Shown in pieces: positions 36,497-46,956 of a stretch of DNA of 64,000 nt. How positions within the stretch are numbered: the stretch's first letter is position 1; every line of letters begins with the position of its first letter. The notes beneath the pieces are model-generated. The model saw only the letters and a program-made list of their open reading frames with translations, did no database searches and had not been told where the DNA came from. The stretch spans positions 66,595 through 130,594 of the forward strand of contig BCIO01000007.1 in assembly GCA_001599975.1 (NCBI GenBank). The letters are read 5' to 3'. Source of the DNA: Cystobasidiopsis lactophilus (lineage: Eukaryota > Basidiomycota > Agaricostilbomycetes > Agaricostilbales > Chionosphaeraceae). The position numbers and the translations under genes were made by a program.

Positions 36497-38683
36497 ATGT
36501 GTAAGGCTTTATCTTAAGGAAAAAGAGCCAACGCCCAACGCGAGAGATCAGGTGGCATCCTCGCCGTGTTGCTGGCGAACGCAGATTCGGCTGCCGCGCC
36601 TGAAATTTGCGAGGGCCTCAATCTCCTCCAGCACCGAGGCCAGGTCTGTTGGCTATACTTCAACAAGTTACGTGCACATTGCTCACAGCCACTGTCAAAT
36701 GAACAGGACGCATGCGGGATTGTGACCTGCGGTCGCGGCGGGCGTTTTTACCAGACCAAGTCGAATGGCATGGTGCGCGATGTGCTCGACGAGCGGGCAG
36801 TCGGCAGCTTGATGGGCTCAATGGGCGTCGGCCACGGTGCGTGCCTTTGGCCCCCGGCTACAGTGGCGACCAGCGGCTCAAATTTTTAATTTATTATGTA
36901 TGCAGTGCGCTACCCGACTGCTGGCTCCTCTGCCCACGCCGAGGCTCAGCCCTTCTACGTTAACTCACCCTATGGCATCGTCTTTGCACATGTTTGTCGC
37001 TGCCCTTTCGCTTTGCCGCAAGTTGACGGGGTACTGATGTCCGCTTGAAACCTCCTAAACAGAACGGCAACTGCATCAACACGGCCCACCTCCGGTACTA
37101 CTTGGACCACTACGCGCACCGGCACATCAACACCGACTCGGACTCGGAGCTTATGCTCAACATCCTGGCCGACAACCTGCAAAAGAGCGGCAAGTACCGA
37201 ATTGACGAGGACGACGTCTTTCGCGCGATCGGCGAGATGATGCGCCAGTGCAACGGCGCCTACGCCGTCGTCGCCATGCTCGCCGGCTTTGGCATCATCG
37301 CCTTCCGCGACCCTAACGGCATCCGGCCCGTGGGCTACGCCAAGCGGTCTGCTCTACCTTTTGCCCAAAACCCCGCCTCCCCTTCGTCCTCCACCAGCAA
37401 CGGCATCAACTCGCTCACCGACTACATCATGGCCTCCGAGTCCGTCTGCGCCGACGCGCTCGGCTTCTCCGACTGGACCGATGTCAACCCGGGCGAGGCG
37501 GTCATCATCACCCGCTCTGGCGTGCACACCCGCCAGTGCGTGCCGCAGCGCAGCTTTGCCCCCGACATGTTCGAGTACGTCTACTTTGCGCGGCCCGACT
37601 CGGTCTTGGACGGCATCTCCGTCTACCGCTCCCGCATGGCAATGGGCGACGCTCTGGCCAAGGAAGTCCAAAAGCAGCTCGACGCCCACAACCTCACCGT
37701 GGACGTCGTTATTCCCGTGCCCGACACCTCTCGTGTTGCCGCCCTGCAGTGTGCCCAGTACATGAAGCTCCCGTACCGCGAGGGCTTCGTCAAGAACCGC
37801 TATGTTGGCCGGACGTTCATTATGCCAGGCCAGCAGATGCGGCGGAAGAACGTTAGGCGGAAGCTCAACGCCATGGCGCTCGAGTTCAAGGACAAGAATG
37901 TCATGCTGGTCGATGGTGAGCACGACTCCTTGCCACTTTGAGCAACTTGCGAGTTTGCTAACCGCTCGTTCTTGCAGACTCGATTGTCAGGGGCACCACT
38001 TCAAGGGAGATTGTGCAGATGGCGAGGGACGCGGGTGCCAAGAGCGTCATTGTGGCTTCCTGCGCGCCACCCATCAGGTTTGTCCCAGCCTTCAGTGCAC
38101 GACCATCGTCGGTTCTAACGGAAGACTGCCCTGCGACAGGTACCCCAATGTGTACGGCATCGACATGCCATCTCGGAAAGAGCTGGTGGCGCACGAGCGG
38201 ACGGTGGAGCAAGTGTCGGAGCACATTGGCGCCGACCTTGTCGTTTTTCAGACCCTCGACGACCTTCGGCAGGCGTGCTCCCAGTTCAACCCGGCGATCG
38301 AGCAGTTCGACTGCTCCGTGTTCACCGGCGAGTACGTCACCGGGGGCGTGGACGCCGCCTACCTCGGCCACCTCGAGTCGCTCAGGTCGGACAACGTCAA
38401 GGCCAAGGCCAAGTCGTACGGCCTGACCAACAGCTTTCCCTCGGAAGACAACGGCTGCTCTGGGCCTATGTCTGGCGCCGAGAGCGTGATCGGCCTGGCG
38501 CCGTCGCTCGAGCCGGTCCTGACGCCCTCGCACGAGAGCAGCGACACCACCTTGGGCCTGTCCAACTCGTTCCACTCCAGCATGAGCCTGCAAGACGCCG
38601 TCGCTGCTGCCCGGCAATCCGAAGTGCAGTCTCGGTCAATACACAGCGCCAACGCCGCCAATGGGGTCAATGGCGTTCACTAG
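36497..38683 (+). CDS. ADE4: Amidophosphoribosyltransferase (first step of purine synthesis)
   Basis: Transfers the amide nitrogen of glutamine to PRPP. The N-terminal glutaminase needs Cys as its mature first residue. Here the first exon is only ATGT (36497-36500); the intron 36501-36551 splits the Cys2 codon (T, then GT), and the next exon continues [13 protein letters not shown]. Landmarks follow: [31 protein letters not shown] then [59 protein letters not shown], and the PRPP site MLVD plus [13 protein letters not shown], with VASCAPPIR and [18 protein letters not shown]. The C-terminal 100 residues are a low-complexity Ser-rich extension ending at 38683. At least six introns are present. 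The stop converges with cwf18, 83 bases away. Confidence 0.96.
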
Positions 38684-38766
38684 TTCTCGCTCTCACTTCC
38701 TGGATCCCTCTTTCGCTCAAGACTTGTAATTGTTACATTTTTTTCCCTCTTGCCGTAGTTGACATG

Positions 38767-39445
38767 CTATGAGATCTCCTCGTCGTCTGAGACTTGAGCA
38801 TCCTCCTCCTGCCGGGCTTGGATGGCGGCCGCTAAGCCTTCCGTCTTCTGCTCTGTCCCCTTCTCGGCTGCGATCCGGTTGCCTATACAATCAACGTCCA
38901 TTGGCACACGGACAAGCGGCAGGGTGAGGAGAGGGGCCACGCACGAATGATCTGGGCGATGGCCGCTTTGGTCTGCGTCTCTAGTTTTGCCATCTTTTTG
39001 TCGACGTCGCGCTTGAGATCCCAGTTAGGCTTCTTGGGCTGGATGCTGAGCAGGTCCTGGGTTGTCACACATGCCGTCAGTACACTCGAGCAGCCCAAGG
39101 CAACGAGTAAGAAACGAACGAGGTCGGCTGCCCGTTTGGCGGCGTCCTCGTCGATGATTTGCTCGGCCAAGCCAGCGACGTGCTGCTCCACCGTGTCCTC
39201 CTCCTCGTCCCTGTCGTGCCGCTTGGGCCCTTTGGTCGAAGCGTCGTAAGCTCGATGCACGATCAGCCTGGCAGGTTTTTGAGCGAATGTTTTCTTGGAG
39301 CTCGACCATATCGCGCTCACGATGCCGGCGCCGCCTCTGAATCCTGCATGTCCACATCCTCGGTCGCTTTCCGCTTGTTATCCCGCTTGGACCGGAGCTC
39401 GAGCAGCCGGGCTTTGCGATCTGCCGCTGCTGTCTCTAAACTCAT
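38767..39445 (-). CDS. Cwf18/CCDC12-family splicing factor
   Basis: A small spliceosome-associated protein of the Prp19/CDC5 (NTC) neighbourhood. The start MSLETAAADRKARLLELRSK at 39445 is the typical basic helical N-terminus. Exon 2 gives HRAYDASTKGPKRHD and VEQHVAGLAEQIIDEDA. Exon 3 gives the hallmark DLLSIQPKKPNWDLKRDVDK then KMAKLETQTKAAIAQIIR. The last exon gives NRIAAEKGTEQKTEGLAAAI and an acidic tail with the stop at 38767-38769. The four exons are joined by short introns; the first (GTGAGC...CTGCCAG) splits a Ser codon and keeps the frame. Confidence 0.88.
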
Positions 39446-40229
39446 CGTTGTGGTCGGTGCGGTCGAAGGGGCTCTCGGGCTGGCGTTTCTCGAGTGCTCG
39501 CTCTTGAATCTGCGCTCCTGGTTTCAAAGTCATGCTGCGTCTGGGAATGTTCGGATGGAAGACATCGGGGTCTCCCTCTGTCGCTTCTGTCTGGCAGACA
39601 AGGTTGGCGGCTGGCAACCGCCTTCGCTCAAATGCCGGTATCTGTTGGATGTCGTGCTTGATGATTGTGACAAGACATAACACAACACCAGAGAAACAGA
39701 GTGTATGGTTTCGGCCGGGGGATGAAGGGAGAGAGAACGCCTTGGCTCACCAAAGCGTGGCTTCCCTTTATGCCGACTGCCATTCTTGAAGCACGACCTT
39801 GTCCAAACCGTTCAACATACACCTGCAAGACGTTTATGTGATGTCTTACAACGCACTAAGGATCTCTGTTGGTTTGAGCCTTCAATATCAGAAGCAGTTC
39901 TTGTGTTTCGGCGTGTCCCTTTCTTGGACGATGTGCTTTCCAAAACAGCGATTACAGTCTTACAAGCTCTTTGTGCGTACGCACTGCGTCAGGATCTTCG
40001 ATCCTTTATCTTTGTGACGACTGCCAACGAGGTTTGGTGTCTGAACGGCAGCTCCCTTTCTGCCACCAAGACATGTTTGGACCAGCGTCTGTTTAGGACC
40101 TTGTCTGAACCCGGAAGCCGTGCGCCTTGTACTCTGTGTAAACGGTTTACCTCGCCCTCTTTCTGTCTCTCCCTCTCTCCCTCTCTTTCGCCCTCTCTCC
40201 TCAACTGACTCCCAATTGATCTCCCTGAT
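39446..40229. promoter_or_regulatory. Divergent intergenic region with a pyrimidine-rich tract
   Basis: 784 bases between divergent starts. A strongly CT-rich tract (about 40150-40203, runs of TCTCTC and CCCTCTC) lies 25-80 bases before the ATG at 40230. Such tracts are common in fungal core promoters and transcription start regions (established knowledge); its use here is inferred. Otherwise nothing gene-like is seen. Confidence 0.45.
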
Positions 40230-41818
40230 ATGGCCGCACAGCAGAGGTTCCCTCCTCTGCGTGTACCCACTCAAAACCCAGTCACAGTCCCCCAAATCAC
40301 TGACCCAACGTTGACTGCGGCCCGAAAGGAGAGAGCGACCGGGCTCGCCGAAATCGCCAACCTTTGCGAGAAGGCCTTTGCAAACGATAAGAACCACCGA
40401 TGGTGCCGTCCTCTGGCAGAGATCCGACGACTTTGCATTGAGCATGTAAGAGACGCGCTGTCAGATTGCCCCCCAAACTGAGCTTATATTCGCTCGCTGC
40501 GGAATCCAGGAGAAGCTGCCCGCTGCCCAAAAAGAGCTGAATGAGAAGCGTGATGGTGACGCTCGATTCCCTGGTGCTCGGAAGTTCGTTGACGATGTAC
40601 GCCACCAAGCTATGGGCTTTTTGACGCCACCTGTCTTACCATGATCAGCTGTGAATCAGACTCTGGAGATGTGGGCCGAGGCAATCTTGCTACATGCTAT
40701 CTTTGGTTTGGAGGATGCGGGTTACAAGTCCGAAGCCGAGAAGGCAGTGCAAGTTGCGTTTCACGAGGTGAGTGTGTACGGGCTTTCAGATCATTGTGCT
40801 CAAACGAGGTGGTCGATAGCTTTACAATCTTAGTAAAGCTGAAGCGGCATTCGGCCTTCGACATCTTTGGATCATTCTGAGCGAAGACTACGTCAAAGAG
40901 TTTCCTGAAGTCATCTGGGCGGCAACCCCAAAACGGCATATAGGCGGCCCTGGTCATGAATACGAAGGTTACGGACCGTTGTGCTCAGTGCGAGACGCCA
41001 CCTGGAAACGCAACTTCGGGTCGGACTTCGGACGGGTGATTTTGTTGCGTGCTTCCCGTTCGTTGGGTTGCCTGGTCCTAATTCGAAAGACGGCGCGCAG
41101 GCTGCTCTTGCTGATGCTCCTCGGCATTCTCTCGAGGGCATCAAGAGCCTCGAGAGCGATTGGCTGCACTACAAGCTGTCGTGGACTTTCGGGCCTTCTG
41201 TCCAACGAGTTGCAAGTACACGTCGCTTGCAGGCCCCACATCAAATCTCACTTTCATGGACACCAGGTCCGTCTCCTTGACCGTCCCGGCCATATCGGCC
41301 GCGGCCTATATCGCAGCCCTCCCAAAGAATTGCCTCCTCTGTATGGTCTTCATGTGAGGTATTTGCAAGACGTTTACCTCAAAAGCCGCGACGATGCACA
41401 CCCGGACTATGCAAAAGAAGAGAATATCGCCGCCGGCGAATATCCTATTGGCTTTGGAGCGGCAAGCGATTCGTGGGCACAAGCAACTTTGGAATCAGTG
41501 GGTTACCCTTTTTCCAGCCTCACGTCCTAGGCTGTTCCTCGAAGACAACTAATGGGCCTTCGTGTTCCAGCTCAAAAGTCAGATCGTGGCACAGAAGGGC
41601 GCACACACGGCGCAACAGAAGACCCAAAGACTTCACCTCCTTATGGCGTACATCGTCGTGGGACTTACACGATGGAGCGACAAAGACCAGCAACTGATAC
41701 CACAGTCTGCAAGCATCCCAAAGGAGTGTCTGGATCCGCCGGGTTGGGTCGCCGAGGCGGCAGCATTGGCGGAGGACCTGCCACGTGAGGCGCGAGCAGA
41801 ACCGCTCGGCAGATGATC
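40230..41818 (+). CDS. Hypothetical multi-exon protein
   Basis: The first exon is clear: MAAQQRFPPLRVPTQNPVTV and KNHRWCRPLAEIRRLCIEH, followed by GTAAGA...ATCCAG. Exon 2 (40508-40596) gives EKLPAAQKELNEKRDGDARF, then comes an exon TLEMWAEAILLHAIFGLEDA. Later parts that look coding are LRHLWIILSEDYVKEFPEVI, TGDFVACFPFVGLPGP, VRYLQDVYLKSRDDAHPDYA and GEYPIGFGAASDSWAQATLE, and it ends near 41818 (AEAAALAEDLPREARAEPLG). Exon joins in the second half are unresolved, so the gene model is approximate. No domain recognised and no membrane segments. It may be restricted to this lineage. Confidence 0.45.
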
Positions 41819-41911
41819 AACCTTCACCTCGATAAGGGCGTCCTTCTGCTCATGCTAGAAAACAATGCGTTTCTCAAATTGTACAGCCGTAGTTCTTACA
41901 AGCTCTCTAAT

Positions 41912-42729
41912 TCACGAAGCATATTCCCACAACCGATTACACAGCGCATAGTCGGGCTTGCCAGCGAGCGGAACGGAGTGGACCTCCTTGCGGGTGGCGG
42001 AGACGACGAGCATCTTGGAGTACTGGCCGGTGGCGTCTTGGACAGGGACGAAGCCCAGGTCTCTATACACCTTGAGCCGCAGTCTACATGACAAAAGGAT
42101 CAACGCGTTTGCAGGACGGAGTACGAAAGGGGGCAGAACGCACACTTCGGTGTCGGTTCCAGAATAGAGCTCCTCGACCTCCGCGCCTGCCCCTCCCCGA
42201 GCTGCTGCCTGCTCTTTGACGTGGGCCAGCGTCTCCTCCGAGCCGACCAAGGACTGCTCCAAGCTGGCAATCACCTTCCCCAGGCTGAACTTTTGCTGGT
42301 CCAGCTGCGCAAGCGTGGACTGATGCTGCTGCACCGAAGGCGCTGAGGGCGGGCGGCCAGCCGCAGCTTTTTGGGCTTCATACTGTCTGGCTATAGCTGT
42401 TCGATGCACGCAAAGCACCACGTGAGCCAGGACACGCAACAAAGAAGGGCAAGAGGCAACACCGCTGAACGCACTCTGGAGGATGCCGCGCTTGTCGTTC
42501 AACTCTTTGGCTCTCGCTTCATGCTGCTCCTGCAGGGCCGAGTGGATCTTGTAGACCGTGTCGACGTCGTCCTCAGCTGCGAAGAGCTCCCGAGTGTTGT
42601 GCGCGACGCCATTCAGGGCTGCGTCCGGTCCAGCAGGAGCGTCGATGAGCTCTTGTTTACGCAGGCAGGATGAGGCATCAACGCACCCAAGAGATCGTCG
42701 CGCGAGATGACAATGCCTTCTGTGGCCAT
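41912..42729 (-). CDS. SPC24: Kinetochore subunit Spc24 (NDC80 complex)
   Basis: Spc24 pairs with Spc25 to join the Ndc80 complex to the inner kinetochore. The start at 42729 reads MATEGIVISRDDLLG; a short intron follows, then ELIDAPAGPDAALNGVAHN. The middle is a coiled coil (HSALQEQHEARAKELNDKRG, then RQYEAQKAAA and HQSTLAQLDQQKFSLGKVIA). The C-terminal globular domain has LRLKVYRDLGFVP, then YSKMLVVSATRKEVHSVPLA and ends NRLWEYAS, the usual W-containing end of the family. The stop is at 41912-41914. Total size (about 190-200 residues) fits. Four exons. Confidence 0.82.
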
Positions 42730-42788
42730 CGCGCCGCCGCTCCCTAGAGACGCATGAATGGACGGGAGCAAGAAGTCAACAAGCAGCC

Positions 42789-43738
42789 TCAGAAACCGGA
42801 CGAGCGCGCATTTGTGCTTGTGTGTGAATGCAATGGTCTAAGGATAGTGCAGATGTACGACTCTAAATGCAGAGACAGGCTCAAGGTGTCCACAGCATCT
42901 GTGATGGGCTTGAGCGAGAGGACTTGGATCGCCACCGAGCGGAGACCGACCTGAGGGAAGCTGCCTTTGCAAATGCCCCAGTCCAGGGTGAACTTGCCAA
43001 CGACCTTGAAGCCTAGGCGGGTGTACAGCCCAACTCCATAGGGCGAAGCTTCCAAAAAGGAGTGGAGGTTGTGCGCTTTGGCATAGGCCAAGCCGTCCAG
43101 CATCATCTTCTCGCCAAGTTGTCGCCTTTGGAACTTTGGTGAGATGCCAAGGAAGCTGACGCGATGATCGTTCAGGCCAAGGTTGATGGGGATGCGGATG
43201 CGACTCACTTGATCGCATACACCTTGGTCCCTTGCAAGGTCTGCTCTCGCTGCAAGGCCATTTGTTCTTCAAAGTATGTCGTGAAGCCTTCATCGACCGT
43301 GATTTCCTTGGTCAGCCTGGTGCTACATGCGTTAGTTTCGTCCGCGCCTTTGTGCGAGAGCGCTCACCCCGAAAAATCAAACTTGGGTACGAAGGCGTCT
43401 GATGCGGGTGTTGCAGGCTCCATTGACCAAACAGCAAAGCCAGCCAGCTCCCCGTTGATCTTGAGAACCTTCAACGTCTTGTTCGAGCGCTTGAGCCAAG
43501 TCCGTAGTAACAAAGCCATTCCTTGGCTTTCCGTCGTCCGGCCCTCTGTCCTGCTCTGCGTCCGCGACGGGAAGAACCCTTCGCCCAGTGGCAAGTAATC
43601 GAACGCCTCTGTTCGTTGATCCGGCCATCAGGACAATGGAGCGACATCTTATCAGTCAAGAGGCAAACCGAGGAAAATGAGGCCCGCAGCCTCGGTGTCG
43701 GCCTCTTGCATCAAGGAGATTTCAATCTGTTCAGTCAT
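42789..43738 (-). CDS. GNAT-family N-acetyltransferase
   Basis: The start at 43738 reads MTEQIEISLMQEADTEAAGL. After an intron come EAFDYLPLGEGFFPSRTQSR, RTWLKRSNKTLKVLKINGEL, FAVWSMEPATPAS and FDFSG. Motif A, the acetyl-CoA pyrophosphate loop, is HRVSFLGISPKFQRRQLGEK (R-R-x-L-G), followed by MMLDGLAYAKAHNLHSFLEA and the motif B-like GVGLYTRLGFKVVGKF. This is the layout of the fungal acetyltransferases near secondary-metabolism or stress genes; the substrate is unknown. The C-terminus is uncertain: reading through gives 45 more residues to 42789, while splicing a GTCGGT...CATCACAG segment would end the protein soon after GSFPQ. Confidence 0.72.
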
Positions 43739-44693
43739 AGCTGCTGTTGTCGTCGCTGGAGAGCAAGCGCGGACGATTTCCAAAGTCGCGTTGAATTTAA
43801 GCGCGCCGCTCCGATTCCAGGTGGCTACTGATAAGCGACCTTGGGCCAGGTAAACGCTTGCTGTCGCTAGGCATTTCTACTGATACACGTGGAACACAGA
43901 GTCAGGCAGGAGCAGTGACCTGGACTCGAAAGACAATGAAGGGCAGGATGGCATTGGGATTCGGGATTTCGCAGGGCAGAGGAAGGCAAACCGGCCTCGG
44001 CAGCGCACAGTGAGATAAGACCACCAAATCTTGGCAAAGTTGTTTTTAAGAGCAGAAGGCGTTGCCACGAGTCGTCGCTTCGGCCGTGGCTGGCCTGGTC
44101 CAAGAGGCGACGAAGGTTGCGCTTTCGCCACCATCAAAGTCAGCTGGTTTTTCTATTCTGTCGCACGCTTCAATCAAGTCTGATCATTCGGGACCGCTGA
44201 CGAGAAGTGAGCCGATGGATGCAAACTCAATTGTGGCCATTGCCGCTTCAACGCCTTGCGGTTAATTCGATCTCTGCCTGTGCTGGTGTTTCGCTCTAGC
44301 GACAAAAGCCCTTCCTCGTGATTGTTTAAATGCTACCGAACTTGATTTGGAGCTCTCATTTGAAGTCCGGGATCGAGACGTGGCCCTCGATTTCGTTCTT
44401 TCGTCGCTGCTTTTGCCTTCGACCCAAATTACGCAGGGGTTGGAAGCTGCAAGGCGGCTTCTTGGGCAACCCCTGACGCTATATTGAGACGTTGATCCAT
44501 GTTTGTTCGTCTCGATGTCTTGATACGAACAGGTTCTTGGCGCACACAAGCGCCATTGTCCGAAACGTTGTTGCAGAACGACTTCCTGACAGACCAAGCC
44601 CAGCCTACCCAACATGTTGTTCTCTGCCAACGACGTTTCCTGCCATACAGGTACATACTCGTCAAGACAACTTGCCCACAATAGTAGCCCACG
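43739..44693. other. No gene recognised
   Basis: 955 bases between the GNAT gene and the first secreted-protein copy. A minus-strand ORF (43877-44137) has no family resemblance and looks like chance. The region probably holds promoters for both flanking genes. Confidence 0.35.
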
Positions 44694-45186
44694 ATGATGC
44701 CACCTCTCCCTCGCTTCGCTTCGGCAGGCCTTGTTCTCATACTTCTCTGCACGACCAACGCCTTCTATACATGGGATGAGCCTGACTGCCCGGGAGGCAT
44801 CGACAAAGCCACCGATAGTCGTGGCATCGCACCGAATTCATGCCAGGGCCGTGGCTCATTCAAAAGCTTCATGGGCTATCCATCCGACGGATGCTGGGTG
44901 GGTTGCCCCTCTATGGAGATCAATCTTAGAGCGTTCCTGAGCCGATGCAGACGACAGTCTTCTATGCTGCGAACTGTCCGTGGAACGACGCTGCCAACGT
45001 GGAGCGGAATTAGATCTGCAATGACATCGTTGGCAACAACGACCAAGACCGATCTGCTTGCGTGTACAAGGGGGCCGAGTGCCATAACGTTGCGCCTGTA
45101 AGGCATGGTTTCCAATGACGGCGCAAGCTAAGGGCTTCTTCCAGGGAAAACTCGGGGCTTCTGTCAACTATCATTGCCCTAGCTGA
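44694..45186 (+). pseudogene. Small secreted cysteine-rich protein, broken paralogue
   Basis: Three exon-like blocks (44694-44897, 44951-45097, 45145-45186) have the same lengths and intron positions as the intact copy at 46004-46518. It begins with a signal peptide (PRFASAGLVLILLCTTNAF) and shares PDCPGGIDKATDS, SFKSFMGYPSDGCW, VFYAANCPWNDAANVE and the end KLGASVNYHCPS. Its reading frame is interrupted relative to the sister copy, so it is probably a pseudogene, unless an unusual splice form skips the break. No function is known to me for this family. Confidence 0.65.
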
Positions 45187-45229
45187 AGGTTTCAGCGCCT
45201 ACCAAAGGAGTACTTCAAGGGGACAGGGA

Positions 45230-46720
45230 GCACAGGGCTGGGAGGCTGGGGTTTGGTGCGGTGGCAAACAATAATGGGAGTGTAATAATTCGAAACAACC
45301 GCGTCGAGTGAACTTGCCTTCCTGCTGACTTTCTGCCCTCACTTGAGCATCTCGTGTCTTCAATCAGACATTTTTGAGCTCTTCGCGGTCTGACTGTTTT
45401 CCCATGGCCAAGTGGTTGGGCGTGGGGCGGAATTTCTTCCGCTTTCGCCACCAAGCGCCGGCCTCCATAGTTTCATTGCCCAACTTGACCTGCAAGCCCA
45501 TGAGCGCAAAGAGAGAGAGGCTTGCAGGAGAGGAGATCTTTCTTGAAGTCTGAATGCGCTGTCGGCATGCCTCTGCGCAAGTTTTAGAAATAAGGTCATT
45601 GGTGAAGGCATTGCTGACGCCTCTTGTCTTTCGGCTTCGATGGCTTGCCCGTGTTCTCTAAGTATCTTGATGACTCTCATGCGCCAGCTGCCAGTCAAGG
45701 CTCAGACCGTCTCAGGCTCGGACGCTTTCCACTTTCACTCCTGGTCTTCAACTTCCGAAATTCTTGCGTCTCGTCCGACATGCACCTGCAAATGCCTCAC
45801 GCGGAAATAAAGGCAGAGTCTGTCTGTGTCCCAGTTCTAGGTTCTGTAGTCACATCTTGTCGACGCGCACACGCCCATGTCCAAAACGCGAACACCAACA
45901 CCTTCTTGCCGTTTCCCAAGGCGATGGCAAGCCAGTACAACGGAAACTTCTCCACATCCACCAGCACTGATCAGCACTGGGCCAAAAGACGAACGTATAC
46001 AACATGGTGCAAGCTTTTCTCCGCCTCACTGCCGCCGGCCTTGCCTTTGCATTGCTTTCCACAACCAACGCGTTCTCAACTTGGGCCGATCACGGCTGTC
46101 CTGGCGGTGTCGACAATGCTATCGACAACTCGGGCATCATCCCCAACAGCCCCTGCCAGGACCGCGCGCCTTTCAAGAGCTTCATGGGATTTCCTGGGGA
46201 CGGCTGTTGGGTGAGATGCTGCCATATGATCCTTCTGCTCATACTGACGACTGACAATGTGATATTGATGCAGCTTACGGTGTTCTACGCGGCGGACTGT
46301 CCGTGGAACGATCCCGCCAACCTTGAGCAGAATCAAATCTGCAATGGCGTCGCCGGCAACACCGATCAGGACAAAACCCCCTGCTCATACCACGGTGAAA
46401 TATGCTATGAGGTTCCGGATGTAAGTCAGGATGTACTTGCTTGAACAAAAGGCGAGTGGCTTATGGCTTCTGACAGGGCAAGCTCGGGGCTTCCGTCAAC
46501 TACCACTGTGGAGCTTGATCGATGGGCATATACGAAGCAAGTCTTCTACGCAAGTGAAGGGAAGTGCTGAAACTAGGAGGGTGACTGGTGGCGGGTAATG
46601 GAAATGATCATCAATTGGACAACCGCGTCGAGCTTGCTTGCTTTCTATCCGCACCTGCGCATCTGGTATCTTGCGTCCAATCAGAGACTCCTGAGAGAGC
46701 TCTTAAAGGGCTGACTTAGT
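45230..46720 (+). repeat. Tandem duplication including 3' flanks of the secreted-protein genes
   Basis: The sequence after the broken copy (about 45285-45410: AACAACCGCGTCGAG, CTTGC, ATCTCGTGTCTTCAATCAGA, GAGCTCTT, CTGAC) recurs after the intact copy (about 46618-46715: GACAACCGCGTCGAG, CTTGC, ATCTTGCGTCCAATCAGA, GAGCTCTT, CTGAC). The duplicated unit therefore covers gene plus about 200 bases of 3' flank. The divergence suggests it is not very recent. Confidence 0.6.
46004..46518 (+). CDS. Small secreted cysteine-rich protein
   Basis: Exons 46004-46210, 46274-46420 and 46477-46518 encode 131 residues. The N-terminus (AFLRLTAAGLAFALLSTTNA) is a clear signal peptide. The mature part has eight cysteines (CPGGVDN, SPCQD, DGCW, DCPWND, QICNG, TPCSY, EICYE, YHCGA), enough for four disulfides, and repeated Asp/Asn-rich loops. 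Length, signal peptide and cysteine content fit a fungal small secreted protein or effector-like protein; the role is unknown. A tandem, damaged paralogue lies 0.8 kb upstream, and the two share downstream flanks too. Confidence 0.75.
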
Positions 46721-46956
46721 ATATTTTAAGGCTCGGCCGAGAGGTAGGAAGTTATGAGAGTGTTATGAGCACAGTGAGATTCCATGCTGCATCAGCATGC
46801 CTTCTTCGGACGAGTCGGCGATGGCGTTTAACACTAACCGCCAATAAACTAACGAGGACGTTAATTGCTTCTTGTCCCGACAACGACGAGGGCGCGGGGA
46901 CTGTTTTCCTTGAGCGCGCATAAAAATCGACACCATCGGCACACGAGTCAAACAAT

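Noticed and set aside
40150-40203. CT-rich stretch considered as a microsatellite
   Set aside because: Irregular pyrimidine tract just before a start codon; better explained as a promoter element than as a repeat array.
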